NCBI GenBank assembly: GCA_013327885.1
Contig: JABUMY010000003.1
Location: forward strand, 310,001 to 374,000
Reading direction: 5' to 3'
Length of the DNA stretch: 64,000 nt
Source: Flavisolibacter longurius
GTDB taxonomy: Bacteria > Bacteroidota > Bacteroidia > Chitinophagales > Chitinophagaceae
Below are positions 51,431-61,382 of this stretch, in pieces (positions within the stretch are counted from its first letter, which is position 1; the number at the start of each line of letters is the position of its first letter). Made by a program: the position numbers and the translations under genes. A model generated the notes under the pieces. The model had not been told where the DNA came from. It made no database searches and was given only the letters and a program-made list of their open reading frames with translations.

Positions 51431-51459
51431 AACTCCAAACTCCAGACCCCAAACTCCAA
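51431..51459 (+). repeat. Low-complexity ACTCCAAACCCC repeat after the TolC gene
   Basis: Tandem ACTCCAAAC/CAGACCCC units ending four bases before the TolC gene stop side (51463). It is the opposite orientation of the purE repeat 140 bases away. Confidence 0.7.
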
Positions 51460-51462
51460 ACG

Positions 51463-52797
51463 CTATCGAACCAATTCCCCGCGCAGGCGAAGCAGTTCGG
51501 TTTCGGCGAGCTTCAGGTTGTAGCGGGCATTGATCAAATTGGTAAGAATGGTGGAAACGTTTTCTTCTGCCTGGCGCAGTTCAATGTAGGTTGTGCGACC
51601 AAGACGGTAGCGTTCTCTTTCAATAAAAAGGTTTTCCCTCGCCAGCACCACGCTGGTGTCGAGCGTTTGCACCACCTGCTTTTGCGCATCGTAATCGCGG
51701 TAGGCGTTCAGTATGCTGGTGTTCAAAACAGCTTCCTGGTTGCGGTACTGCAGTTCTTGGAAGTTAACGGCCAGTTGCGCCTGCCGGATCTGCTGCTTGA
51801 CAGTGAAATTATTGAGGATAGGTATGGTGGCGGTAATGCCATAGTTAAGGCCTCTGTTCAGGTTAAACAGGGGCGAAAATGGGTTGATAACCTGGTTGTT
51901 GCTGGTGCGGTTAAAGTTGTAAGCCGAAACGATTTGCACAGTAGGGTAGCGGGATGATTTTGCCAATTCTACTTCCAGTTCCGCTGCCCGAACATTGGTG
52001 CGGGCCAGTTGCAACTCAGGACTGGAAAGAGATAAATTATTCAGTAGCGTGCCCAGCACGATTTCGGTTTCTACGGGGATGGTGTCGCTTACTTTATAGT
52101 TGGCATCGCGGCCGATGTTCATCAGTTGGTTCAGGGTTTGGCGTCGCTGGTCGATAAGGGCCAACTGATTGAGCCTTGCCGCCGTGCTGTTGTTGAAATC
52201 TATCTTGGCCTGCAACACTTCAGGCTTAATGCCTGCGCCGATATCAAATTTGTATTGCGCCAGCCGGAGGCGGTCCGACGATAGCGCCAACTGCTCTTCC
52301 ACATTGCGCAACTGCTGCTTTTGCCGTACAATGTCATAATAAGTATTGATAACGGACGCCACTGTGTTGACTACGGCCGCTTTCACCACCAGGTCACCCT
52401 GTTCCACCGCAATATCCAACTGGTCGCGGAGACGGAACATGCGAAAGCCATCAAACACGGTCCAGTTCAGGTTAAGAGCGGCTGTAAAAGCATTCTGGCG
52501 AATGCCATTCCGAACCCGGTCCGAACCGTCGGCAAGGGTTTGCTTTTGGTTGTTATTTGAAAGCAGGTAGGTTCCCGTAGCATTAACTCTTGGCAGGAAA
52601 GCCGCATTGCGGTATTCATAATTGATGGCGGCAACGGCCGAATCCTGCCGGGCCAGTAAAATGTCGTAATTGTTGCGGAGTGCATAGCCCACGGCTTCCT
52701 CCACGGTCAATGAATCCTGCGCCCATACGGTTCCGGTAAGAGCCAGCAAAACAGTAACAAAAAAAGCTCCTTTCTTTATTCGATTAATTCGGTGCAT
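51463..52797 (-). CDS. TolC-family outer-membrane efflux channel
   Basis: A 444-residue outer-membrane factor from ATG 52797. Signal peptide GAFFVTVLLALTGTVWAQ. Two OEP repeats follow: LTVEEAVGYALRNNYDILLARQD begins the first, LSLSSPELQLARTNVRAAELEVELAKSSRYPTV the second, each with long coiled helices. The start codon overlaps the RND pump stop by 14 bases, showing translational coupling. It exports substrate delivered by the pump and adaptor encoded upstream. Confidence 0.94.
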   Translation of the reverse strand: MHRINRIKKGAFFVTVLLALTGTVWAQDSLTVEEAVGYALRNNYDILLARQDSAVAAINYEYRNAAFLPRVNATGTYLLSNNNQKQTLADGSDRVRNGIRQNAFTAALNLNWTVFDGFRMFRLRDQLDIAVEQGDLVVKAAVVNTVASVINTYYDIVRQKQQLRNVEEQLALSSDRLRLAQYKFDIGAGIKPEVLQAKIDFNNSTAARLNQLALIDQRRQTLNQLMNIGRDANYKVSDTIPVETEIVLGTLLNNLSLSSPELQLARTNVRAAELEVELAKSSRYPTVQIVSAYNFNRTSNNQVINPFSPLFNLNRGLNYGITATIPILNNFTVKQQIRQAQLAVNFQELQYRNQEAVLNTSILNAYRDYDAQKQVVQTLDTSVVLARENLFIERERYRLGRTTYIELRQAEENVSTILTNLINARYNLKLAETELLRLRGELVR

Positions 52798-55700
52798 GTT
52801 CCAGTTGCGCAAGTTTGGTTTCTTCCTGCATGACCTCCAGTTCGTTCCGCTTTTTGTTGGAAGAAAGGTAAGCATACATGGCAGGGATCACAAATAGGGT
52901 TAATACCAGCGAAAAGACGATACCGCCAACGATCACAACGCCCAGTGGTATACGGCTGGTGGCAGCCGCTCCCAGCGAAAGGGCAATGGGCATGGCACCC
53001 AGCGCCATGGCCAGCGATGTCATCAAAATAGGACGCAAACGCTGCGTGGAAGAATAAATGGCCGCATCTTCTTTGCTCATGCCTTTGAGCCGGTTTTGAT
53101 TGGCGAATTCCACGATAAGGATACCGTTCTTGGTTACAAGACCGATTAGCATGATCATCCCGATCTGCGAAAAGATGTTCAGCGTATGATCAAAGATCCA
53201 GAGCGACAGCACTGCACCGGCGATGGCCAGCGGTACCGTGATCATAATGATCAGCGGATCGATAAAGCTTTCAAACTGCGCCGCCAGGATCAGGAAGATC
53301 AGTCCCAGCGCCAGGAAAAAGGCAAAGCCAATATTGCTGGAGCTTTCGGCATAGTCGCGGGAAGAGCCGGTAAGCGAAGTGGAATAGGTTTCATCCAGCA
53401 GGCGGTCGGCAATACCTTCCATGGCTGTAATGCCATCGCCAACCGTTTTACCCGGTGCAAGGCCAGCTGATATTGTTGCGGATTTAAAACGGTTAAAATG
53501 GAAAATGGTGGAAGGGGTGGTGGCTTCTTCAAAGGTCACCAGGTTATCCAGGCTGATCATCTGCCCGCCGTTGTTACGGACAAAGATTGTTTTCAGATCG
53601 GTTGGATCGTCACGGTCTTCCCGCACTACCTGTCCCAAGACCTGGTATTGTTTTCCTTCCTTGGTAAAATAACCAAGACGACGATTGCTCAGTGCCAGGT
53701 TAAGCGTTTCCGAAATATCCTGAACCGATACACCCAATTGCGCTGCTTTCAGGCGGTCAACGGAAATGCGCAATTCGGGTTTGTTGAATTTCAGGTCGGC
53801 ATCGGCACCGGTAAGCACACCGCTGCGGTTGGCTTCTTCCACAAACTTCGGCAGCACTTCGGCCAGTTTATTAAAGTTGTTGTTTTGAATGACAAACTGA
53901 ACCGGCTGGCCACCACGGCGGTTTTGCTGGATGGTTTGGTCTTCAATGGCCACCACTCTTCCTTCAGTATACTTAGGAAGGTTGCGGTTCAGCATGGCCA
54001 CAATTTCTTTTTGCGAACGGTCCCGGTCCTTGGGCTCTGCCAGCACCGACCGCACAAAACCGGTATTGGCCGCACCGCTGGAAAAGCCAGGGGCCGTAAG
54101 CGATAACACCGTTTTTTTCTCCGGAACCGAATCCAGCACCAGGTTGGTCAGCCGGTCGATCAGTGCATCGGTGTATTCATACGAAGCACCTTCGGGAGCG
54201 GTTACCTGCAGGCGAAACTGGCTGCGGTCTTCCATGGGCGCCAGTTCGGATTGCAGCGAGCCGCCGATAAAATAAATGATACCGGCACAAATAACCACGA
54301 TCAGGATTGCCACCCATTTCACCTTCATAAAACCGGTCAGCAGGTATTGGTAACCGTTTTCCATGCCGCGGAAGAATGGTTCTGTTTTGCGGTAAAACCA
54401 GGAGTGCTTGTGTACGTTCTTCGTCAGTTTTACGTTCAGCACCGGCGTTAATGTCAGTGATACAAAGGCCGAGATCAATACCGCGCCGGCTACCACAATA
54501 CCAAATTCGCGGAACAGCCTTCCCACAAAACCTTCCAAAAAGATGATGGGAAGAAACACCACGGCAAGCGTGATAGAAGTAGCGATAACCGCGAAATAAA
54601 TTTCTTTGGAACCTTCCAGCGCAGCTTGCCACTTGTTCATACCGGATTCCATCTTTTTATAGATGTTCTCCGTTACCACGATACCGTCATCCACCACAAG
54701 GCCGGTGGCCAGAACGATGGCAAGCAAGGTGAGTACGTTGATGGTAAAACCGCAGAGGTACATGATAAAAAAAGCACCGATCAGCGAAACCGGGATGTCG
54801 ATCAAAGGCCGCAGGGCAATGGCCCAGTCGCGGAAGAAAAGATAGATGATGAGCACCACGAGGATAAAGGCGATCAGCAGGGTTTCTTCTACTTCGAGAA
54901 TGGAGTTTTTAATAAAGCGGGTTTGGTCCAAAGCAATGTTCAGGGTAAAATCTTCCGGCAGCTCTTTTTCAAGTTGAGCAAGGCGTTTGTAAAATTCATC
55001 GGAGATCTCAACATAGTTGGAACCCGGTTGCGGGATCACCGCCAGGGCAATCATGGGAATGCCGCTTTCTTTCAGGGAGCTTTCTTCGTTCTCGGGTCCC
55101 AGCACCGCCTCGCCAATGTCTTTGATGCGGATATCGCTGCCGCCACCGCTGCGCACAATAATGTTGTTGAATTCTTCTTCTGTATTTAACTGGCCAAACG
55201 TGCGAACGATCAGTTCTGTGTTGCTGCCATAGATCTTGCCACTGGGAAGCTCGATGTTCTCCCGCAGCAGGGCGGCCTGCACATCAGCTGGCGTGAGGCC
55301 ATACGCCGAAAGCTTTTGCGGGTTGAACCAGATGCGCATGGCGTAGCGCTTTTCACCCCAGATCTGGATGCCGCTCACACCCGGGATGGTCTGCAGTCTT
55401 TCCACCAGGAAGTTGTTGGCGTATTCCGTTATCTCCAGCTGGTTGCGGGTGTTGCTTTGCACCGTCATGGAAAGAATCGGGTCAGACGTAGCATCGGCCT
55501 TTGACACAACAGGCGGTGATTCGAGGTCATTGGGAAGCGACCGCGATGCCTGCGAAACTTTATCGCGAACGTCATTAGCAGCCGTTTCCAGGTCGATGCT
55601 CAGGTCAAATTCAACGTTGATGTTGCTGCGTCCCTGGTTGCTGGAGGAAGTAATATTTTTGACACCCGCAATACCGTTGATGGCTTTTTCGAGCGGCTCG

Positions 55701-55891
55701 GTGATCTGTGTTTCGATGATCTCCGGGTTGGCGCCGCCATAAGAGGTTGAAACGTTGATATTGGGCGGATCGATAGCCGGGTAGTCACGCACCCCTAAAA
55801 ACTTAAAGCCGATCACACCAAACACCACGATAACGATGTTCATGACTATGGCCAACACGGGCCGCTTCAAACTCAGTTCAGAAATATTCAT
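52784..55891 (-). CDS. RND-family efflux pump (AcrB/HAE1 type)
   Basis: A 1035-residue inner-membrane proton-driven exporter with twelve expected helices and two large periplasmic loops. The N-terminus MNISELSLKRPVLAIVMNIVIVVFGVIGF is characteristic. The proton-relay aspartates D401/D402 in GLVVDDGIVVTENI are present, and the second TM4-like repeat GLVTKNGILIVEFAN is at about 935. It should export hydrophobic drugs or solvents; the substrate range is unknown. The middle gene of a three-gene operon. Confidence 0.96.
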   Translation of the reverse strand: MNISELSLKRPVLAIVMNIVIVVFGVIGFKFLGVRDYPAIDPPNINVSTSYGGANPEIIETQITEPLEKAINGIAGVKNITSSSNQGRSNINVEFDLSIDLETAANDVRDKVSQASRSLPNDLESPPVVSKADATSDPILSMTVQSNTRNQLEITEYANNFLVERLQTIPGVSGIQIWGEKRYAMRIWFNPQKLSAYGLTPADVQAALLRENIELPSGKIYGSNTELIVRTFGQLNTEEEFNNIIVRSGGGSDIRIKDIGEAVLGPENEESSLKESGIPMIALAVIPQPGSNYVEISDEFYKRLAQLEKELPEDFTLNIALDQTRFIKNSILEVEETLLIAFILVVLIIYLFFRDWAIALRPLIDIPVSLIGAFFIMYLCGFTINVLTLLAIVLATGLVVDDGIVVTENIYKKMESGMNKWQAALEGSKEIYFAVIATSITLAVVFLPIIFLEGFVGRLFREFGIVVAGAVLISAFVSLTLTPVLNVKLTKNVHKHSWFYRKTEPFFRGMENGYQYLLTGFMKVKWVAILIVVICAGIIYFIGGSLQSELAPMEDRSQFRLQVTAPEGASYEYTDALIDRLTNLVLDSVPEKKTVLSLTAPGFSSGAANTGFVRSVLAEPKDRDRSQKEIVAMLNRNLPKYTEGRVVAIEDQTIQQNRRGGQPVQFVIQNNNFNKLAEVLPKFVEEANRSGVLTGADADLKFNKPELRISVDRLKAAQLGVSVQDISETLNLALSNRRLGYFTKEGKQYQVLGQVVREDRDDPTDLKTIFVRNNGGQMISLDNLVTFEEATTPSTIFHFNRFKSATISAGLAPGKTVGDGITAMEGIADRLLDETYSTSLTGSSRDYAESSSNIGFAFFLALGLIFLILAAQFESFIDPLIIMITVPLAIAGAVLSLWIFDHTLNIFSQIGMIMLIGLVTKNGILIVEFANQNRLKGMSKEDAAIYSSTQRLRPILMTSLAMALGAMPIALSLGAAATSRIPLGVVIVGGIVFSLVLTLFVIPAMYAYLSSNKKRNELEVMQEETKLAQLEHAPN

Positions 55892-55920
55892 ACCCTTGCC
55901 TGGTTGTGCTCTGCGGGAGC

Positions 55921-57045
55921 TTATGGATTAACAGGTTTCGTAGAATCAGCGGCTGGCCGTTGTCCGGCGACCGGTTTGCCATTGACCTTTACCAGCGTTA
56001 CCTTGCCTTCGGGACGCAAACTCAGCAAACCGGTCGTCAGCACCGTGTCGCCAACATTCAGCCCGCTGGTGATCTGGACCGTTGATGAATCGCGGAGACC
56101 AGTAGTGACATCAACAAATTTAGCGATGCCATTGTTGTACAGGTAAACCTTTTTGCCCCTTGCCTGTGGAATCACAGCTTGGGTGGGCAGTACAATAGCA
56201 TCCGTATCGGGTTCAAAAGAAAGTTTTACACGGGCAAATGCACCTGGTGTGAGCCCGGCGCCATCGCCCTGTACCGTGGCCCTTACCTGGATGGTACGGG
56301 TGTTTTCGGCAATGTTTGATTCTGTAGCTACCACCCGGCCGGTATAATTGCGGCTTGTGCCTTCAATGCTGAAATTGATATACTGCCCGTTCTTGATTTT
56401 TGAAATGTATTTTTCCGGCACGGTGAAGTCAATCTTCATTTGGCCCACCTGGCTGATGGTGGTCATGATAGATGTTGGGCTGACATAGGCGCCTACACTT
56501 ACCATGCGCAGGCCCACCTTCCCGGTGAAAGGCGCCCTTACCACGGTTTTTGCAATCTGCGCTCTTGTGATGGCAATATCGGCAGCCGTGTTGCTCACTT
56601 GTAATTGGGTGGTTTCGTAATCCTGCCGGCTGATACCACCGATCTTCAGCAATTCCTCCGAACGGTTTTCGTTTTGCCTTGCAATTTTTTCCTGCACCTG
56701 CAGTTTGCGGAGTTGCGCCTGCAGGTCGGCGTCGTTCAGCTTGAAAAGCGTAGCTCCTTTGCTTACAACAGTGCCTTCCCTGAAATAGATGCCGGTAATA
56801 ATGCCGGCCACTTCAGGATGTATCTCGGTGGCTTCATTGGCCACAAGGGTACCGGGTACTTCAAGCTGGTCAAGAACAGTGGAATTGGCAACTGTAATGG
56901 CTTCGGCCCGTACCGGTGGACGGTTGGTGCCTCCACCGCCGCTGCGCTGCTGTTGCTGCGCGGCTTCTTTACGTTCGGTACTGCCACATGCGGTAAGGAG
57001 AGCAAAAGCCGACAACATGCCAAGGCTTGCAAAACGGAAATTCAT
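55921..57045 (-). CDS. RND efflux periplasmic adaptor lipoprotein
   Basis: A 374-residue membrane-fusion protein. The signal peptide ends in lipobox LTAC with the lipidated Cys at residue 20, so the protein is anchored in the inner membrane. Barrel-sandwich halves (VPGTLVANEATEIHPEVAGIITGI and VVRAPFTGKVGLRMVSVGAYV) flank an alpha hairpin (about 105-150); beta-barrel and membrane-proximal domains follow. The start at 57045 (MNFRFASLG) fits the leader better than 57072. It starts the operon, with a 29-base gap to the pump. No regulator gene is adjacent. Confidence 0.94.
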   Translation of the reverse strand: MNFRFASLGMLSAFALLTACGSTERKEAAQQQQRSGGGGTNRPPVRAEAITVANSTVLDQLEVPGTLVANEATEIHPEVAGIITGIYFREGTVVSKGATLFKLNDADLQAQLRKLQVQEKIARQNENRSEELLKIGGISRQDYETTQLQVSNTAADIAITRAQIAKTVVRAPFTGKVGLRMVSVGAYVSPTSIMTTISQVGQMKIDFTVPEKYISKIKNGQYINFSIEGTSRNYTGRVVATESNIAENTRTIQVRATVQGDGAGLTPGAFARVKLSFEPDTDAIVLPTQAVIPQARGKKVYLYNNGIAKFVDVTTGLRDSSTVQITSGLNVGDTVLTTGLLSLRPEGKVTLVKVNGKPVAGQRPAADSTKPVNP

Positions 57046-57320
57046 TCGTTGTTTCGATGATTTAAGCAACAAAAATAAAGGGTATTCCTGTGCTGGGTTC
57101 CTTTAATGTTCAAACGGTAGTTATCGTTAACCTTATTTAACGTCCATACAGGTAGGTGACTGATCGTACGCTAAAATATAGTTGGAAACAAAGCAAGTTG
57201 GTAAAAGTTCAATACGCGTAAAATACAGGTAGACAAGTTCACTTCGTTTAGTGATTGTTGCCTTGGGAAAACACACAATCCATTATTATAAAAACGTGCA
57301 AAGATATGGCAGCACGTTTT

Positions 57321-58451
57321 CTACTTTTCTGAACTCACCACTTGCAGGGCCTGTTTTATTTTATTGGCTTTGTGAATGAGGTCCTGTTTTTCGTTGCTCA
57401 AGACCGTTACATGCCCCATCTTTCGCCCGGGTTTTGTTTGCAGCTTTCCGTAAATGTGTACAAAAGCATTGTCGATCCGTAACACTTCTTCCAGGCCTTC
57501 GTAATGCGCAGGGCCGGAGTGGCCTTCGTTGCCGATGATGTTGATCATGATGGAAGAAAGAATGGGTTTGGTATTACCTAATGGGTAACCAAGGATGATT
57601 CGCCACAGCATATCAAACTGCGAGCTGTAATGTGCTTCAATGGTATGGTGGCCGCTGTTGTGTACACGAGGGGCCGTTTCGTTTACCAGCACATCATCGT
57701 TTTCATCCACAAACAACTCCACGGCAAAAATACCCGGCGAGTTAAAGTTGCGTACCACGGCAAGGGCAATGGCCTCCACTTTCCATAATACACCCTGTTT
57801 GATGTCGGCAGGACAAAGCTGGAGGTCAAGCAAATTCAATCCCGGGTTAAAGATCATTTCCACGGGTGGATACAGCACATTCTTTCCCTGTTGGTCTACG
57901 GCTACGATCTGTGCGATCTCTTTTTTGATCTTCACCTTTTTTTCCAGCACACTATGCTCATTGAATCCTTTGCTGGCATCGCTAAGCGTATCGATCACCT
58001 GTACACCGCGACCATCATAACCACCTTCGGCCAGTTTTTGCACGGCAGGCAGCAGGTGCTGGTGTCCCGAAATTTCGGCGGCTGATTGCAGGATGGTGTA
58101 AGCAGCCGTTGGAATTTGGTGGGCTGTATAATATTGTTTTTGTGCAGCTTTGTTTTTGATGATTCGCAGCACGGAAGGACGGGGATAGATCTTTACGCCT
58201 TCGCTTTCCAGCTTTTCCAGTGCATCAATGTTGACGTTCTCGATCTCGATGGTGATGGCGTCGAGGCTTTTGCCAAAATTGTAAACCGTATCAAAATCAC
58301 GGATGCTTCCTTTTACAAAATACCGGCACAGGTGCGCAGCAGGGCAGGCATCGTCGTCTTCCAGCACATGGGTTTCTACGGGGTAATTGGCGGCTGCCTG
58401 TAATAACATTCTGCCTAATTGTCCGCCGCCGAGGATGCCTACTTTTTGCAT
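57321..58451 (-). CDS. purK: N5-carboxyaminoimidazole ribonucleotide synthase
   Basis: A 376-residue ATP-grasp enzyme making N5-CAIR from AIR, bicarbonate and ATP. The N-terminal KVGILGGGQLGRMLLQAA dinucleotide-like loop, AEGGYDGRGVQVI (glycine loop, about 145-157) and FAVELFVDENDDVLVNETAPRVHNSGHHTIEA (metal and substrate site) are diagnostic. ATG at 58451 chosen over 58466 because the loop follows directly. Its partner purE lies 6 kb away beyond the RND operon on the same strand. Confidence 0.95.
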   Translation of the reverse strand: MQKVGILGGGQLGRMLLQAAANYPVETHVLEDDDACPAAHLCRYFVKGSIRDFDTVYNFGKSLDAITIEIENVNIDALEKLESEGVKIYPRPSVLRIIKNKAAQKQYYTAHQIPTAAYTILQSAAEISGHQHLLPAVQKLAEGGYDGRGVQVIDTLSDASKGFNEHSVLEKKVKIKKEIAQIVAVDQQGKNVLYPPVEMIFNPGLNLLDLQLCPADIKQGVLWKVEAIALAVVRNFNSPGIFAVELFVDENDDVLVNETAPRVHNSGHHTIEAHYSSQFDMLWRIILGYPLGNTKPILSSIMINIIGNEGHSGPAHYEGLEEVLRIDNAFVHIYGKLQTKPGRKMGHVTVLSNEKQDLIHKANKIKQALQVVSSEK

Positions 58452-58656
58452 GGCGCAAATGTACATGCAAACTGTGCACGAAAAAGGAAAATAGGGGGCT
58501 TAGAACTTGTGCAGGTAAAAAGGGTAGTTGCCCAGACACCGAACTTGCAAAACCACTTCTATAGAGAAACAAGAACCAAAATGCTTTCCTGGAGATTTGC
58601 CTACGGTAGAAATTGATTTGGCGTAAGAGTTGCGGCTTTTCTTCAAACGGTGTTGT

Positions 58657-59916
58657 ATGCACAAGCTAAACACGGCAGCAGACCTGGATGCGTTGCTGGC
58701 AGATATTGGCGACCGGCCCGTGGTGATGCTGGGTGAAGCCTCCCACGGCACGCATGAATACTACACCTGGCGTACCGCTATTTCCAAACGGCTCATTGCT
58801 GAAAAAGGGTTCAGGTTTATTGCCGTGGAAGGCGACTGGCCCGACTGTTACAAGATCAACCGTTATATAAAAGGGTACAAGGATGCCGGCAACAGCATCA
58901 CCGATGTATTGCAGCATTTCGACCGCTGGCCAACCTGGATGTGGGCCAACTGGGAGGTGGCGGCCCTGGCCGAATGGCTGCGGGAGCACAACAATACAAA
59001 ACCAATGGCAGAGCGGGTTGGCTTTTACGGGCTGGATGTGTACAGCCTTTGGGACAGCATGTATGCGATGATGGATTACCTGCAAAAGGAAGATCCGCAG
59101 GCGGCACAGTCGGTAAGGCAGGCGATAAAATGCTTTGAGCCGTTTGAAGAGAATGAACAGGCTTATGCACGGTATTCGCTAACAGAACTTTCGTGCCGCG
59201 ATAAAGTGCTGGCGGTGTTGAAGGAGATCCGCAACAAGGCGCACCACCTGGATGGCAATCGCGAAGCAGGTTTTAACACTGAGCAAAATGCCCTGATTGC
59301 GGTGAACGCCGAAAACTATTACCGGGCCATGATGGGCTTTGACAACGAAAGCTGGAACGTGAGGGATACACACATGATGGAAACGCTGGATCGCCTGCTA
59401 ACCTTTCATGGTGATGATTCCAAAGGAATTGTTTGGGCCCACAATACCCATATCGGTGATGCACGGGCCACTGATATGAAGCGGGCCGGTATGGTGAACA
59501 TTGGGCAACTGGCAAGGGAGCAGTACGGCATCAACCAGGTTTACCTTGTTGGTTTTGGCTCCTACGAAGGGACGGTGATAGCCGGGGATGAATGGGGTGC
59601 ACCCATGCAGGTGATGGACGTGCCGCCGGCAAGGGAGGGCAGCATTGAACAGGTGCTTCACCGGGAAGATGACCACAACCGTTACCTGCTTTTTTCTTCG
59701 GAAGACAGGAGGCTGCAATATGAAGGATCCATTCGCCACCGCGCTATTGGCGTGGTGTATGCTGCCGGGCAGGAACGGTTTGGTAATTACGTTCCATCGG
59801 TAATGGCTAACCGTTATGATGCGTTTGTTTACCTCGACGAAACAACAGCCCTCCATCCTTTACTTCCGGAGATTTACAGCGAAAAAATTCCGGATACTTA
59901 TCCCTTTGCGTTCTAA
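58657..59916 (+). CDS. Erythromycin-esterase-family hydrolase
   Basis: A 419-residue protein of the EreA/SucC-like esterase family. Conserved residues visible are E27 and H30 in LGEASHGTHEYY, E58 in VEGDWPD and H262/H265 in VWAHNTHIGD. Only part of the family hydrolyses macrolide lactones; many members have other substrates, so antibiotic resistance is not proven. ATG at 58657 is favoured over a TTG at 58630. The gene is divergent from purK and monocistronic. Confidence 0.9.
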   Translation: MHKLNTAADLDALLADIGDRPVVMLGEASHGTHEYYTWRTAISKRLIAEKGFRFIAVEGDWPDCYKINRYIKGYKDAGNSITDVLQHFDRWPTWMWANWEVAALAEWLREHNNTKPMAERVGFYGLDVYSLWDSMYAMMDYLQKEDPQAAQSVRQAIKCFEPFEENEQAYARYSLTELSCRDKVLAVLKEIRNKAHHLDGNREAGFNTEQNALIAVNAENYYRAMMGFDNESWNVRDTHMMETLDRLLTFHGDDSKGIVWAHNTHIGDARATDMKRAGMVNIGQLAREQYGINQVYLVGFGSYEGTVIAGDEWGAPMQVMDVPPAREGSIEQVLHREDDHNRYLLFSSEDRRLQYEGSIRHRAIGVVYAAGQERFGNYVPSVMANRYDAFVYLDETTALHPLLPEIYSEKIPDTYPFAF

Positions 59917-60021
59917 ACTGGTGCGTGGTAAGTGGGAGAACCTGCAATAATAAATAATTCGGTAAAGTAAAATTAGGTGCAGCTACATGGCAAAGAAATA
60001 ACACAGGAAAACACTTGCAGC

Positions 60022-60029
60022 TATCTTTA
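60022..60029 (+). promoter_or_regulatory. Probable -7 element of pepT
   Basis: TATCTTTA fits TAnnTTTG except the last base and ends four bases before the pepT ATG, predicting a leaderless transcript. Confidence 0.4.
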
Positions 60030-60033
60030 CGCC

Positions 60034-61284
60034 ATGTTTGAAAACTACGCCTTTACCGCGGCAGAACGATTTATGCGTTATGTGCAGGTGGACACCCAAA
60101 GCAACCCGCTTTCCACCACGCATCCCACTACCGAAAAACAAAAAGACCTTTCCCGGATACTGGTAGAAGAATTAAAAGCCATGGGCATAACCGATGCAGA
60201 AATGGACGAATGGGGTTATGTGTACGCAACCGTTCCATCCAATACAACCAAAGAAGTGCCGGTGATTTGTTTTTGTGCCCACGTGGATACGGCACCAGAT
60301 GCCAGCGGTACCGGCGTAAAGCCCATTCTTCACAAGGCTTACCAGGGCCAGGATATTGTTTTGCCCGACGATACCACACAGGTTTTGCGCAAAGCTGATT
60401 TTCCCTATCTCGAAAAATTGCTGAGGCACGATATCATCACGGCCAGCGGCACGACGTTATTGGGTAGCGACGACAAAGCCGGTGTGGCGGAGATCATGGA
60501 TGCTGCAAATTTTTTGATGATGCATCCCGAAGTAAAGCACGGTGCTATGCGGCTTCTTTTTACTCCCGATGAAGAAGTAGGCCGGGGAACCGAAAAAGTA
60601 GACATGCAAAAACTGGGTGCGCAGTTTGGCTATACGTTGGATGGCGGCGAAGCCGGTTCGCTGGAAGATGAGACCTTTAGCGCCGATGGCGTGCAGGTGG
60701 TGATCCACGGCGTGATCACGCATCCCGGCTACGCCAAAGGCAAAATGGTAAATGCACTGAAGATTGCCGGCGATGTACTGGCCTCGCTTCCCCGGGCAGA
60801 GTTATCGCCGGAAACCACCGATGGCAAGCAGGGTTTTATTCACCCGATAAGGGTAGATGGCCTTGCTGAAAAAGCCACCATCGATTTTATCATCCGTGAT
60901 TTTGTGACCGATGGCTTAAAGAAAAAAGAAGATTTTCTTTTAAGCATAGTGGAAATGGTGATGGACAACTACCCGGCCGCAACGTTTGAATTCAAGGTGA
61001 CGGAACAATACCGAAACATGAAAGAAGTGTTGGACGGGCACCCGCAAGTGGTGGAATTTGCAAAAGAAGCCATTCAGCGCAGCGGGTTGCCGTTGAAGAT
61101 GGAAAGCATTCGCGGCGGTACCGATGGCAGCCGGCTTTCGTTTATGGGATTGCCTTGTCCCAACCTCTTTGCCGGTGAGCAGGCCATTCACTCCAAGCTG
61201 GAATTTATTTCGGTACAGGATATGAACAAAGCCGTGGAAACGATCGTGCACCTGGCTGCTATTTGGGAAGAAAAAGCTAATTAA
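60034..61284 (+). CDS. pepT: Peptidase T, tripeptide aminopeptidase
   Basis: A 416-residue M20B metallopeptidase removing N-terminal residues from tripeptides in the cytosol. Two-zinc site residues are H83 and D85 (CAHVDTAPD), D146 (GSDDKAGVAEI), E180/E181 (TPDEEVGRG), D203 (DGGE) and the C-terminal H in AIHSKLE. The dimerisation domain inserts around 210-320. ATG at 60034 is the family start. The next gene is separated by 98 bases. Confidence 0.95.
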   Translation: MFENYAFTAAERFMRYVQVDTQSNPLSTTHPTTEKQKDLSRILVEELKAMGITDAEMDEWGYVYATVPSNTTKEVPVICFCAHVDTAPDASGTGVKPILHKAYQGQDIVLPDDTTQVLRKADFPYLEKLLRHDIITASGTTLLGSDDKAGVAEIMDAANFLMMHPEVKHGAMRLLFTPDEEVGRGTEKVDMQKLGAQFGYTLDGGEAGSLEDETFSADGVQVVIHGVITHPGYAKGKMVNALKIAGDVLASLPRAELSPETTDGKQGFIHPIRVDGLAEKATIDFIIRDFVTDGLKKKEDFLLSIVEMVMDNYPAATFEFKVTEQYRNMKEVLDGHPQVVEFAKEAIQRSGLPLKMESIRGGTDGSRLSFMGLPCPNLFAGEQAIHSKLEFISVQDMNKAVETIVHLAAIWEEKAN

Positions 61285-61370
61285 AAAATAGAAACTGAAT
61301 TCATCAATAGTCAATAATAAGTAATTTCTAATTATTGATTATCGACTGAGACGGCCACCCGTTCCTTCAT

Positions 61371-61378
61371 TATATTTA
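61371..61378 (+). promoter_or_regulatory. Probable -7 element of the OmpA-family gene
   Basis: TATATTTA fits TAnnTTTG except the last base and ends four bases before the GTG start. Confidence 0.4.
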
Positions 61379-61382
61379 TTAA

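Noticed and set aside
58657-59916. Calling the esterase a macrolide-resistance gene
   Set aside because: Family membership is clear, but most environmental members have no shown macrolide activity and no mobile context is present.
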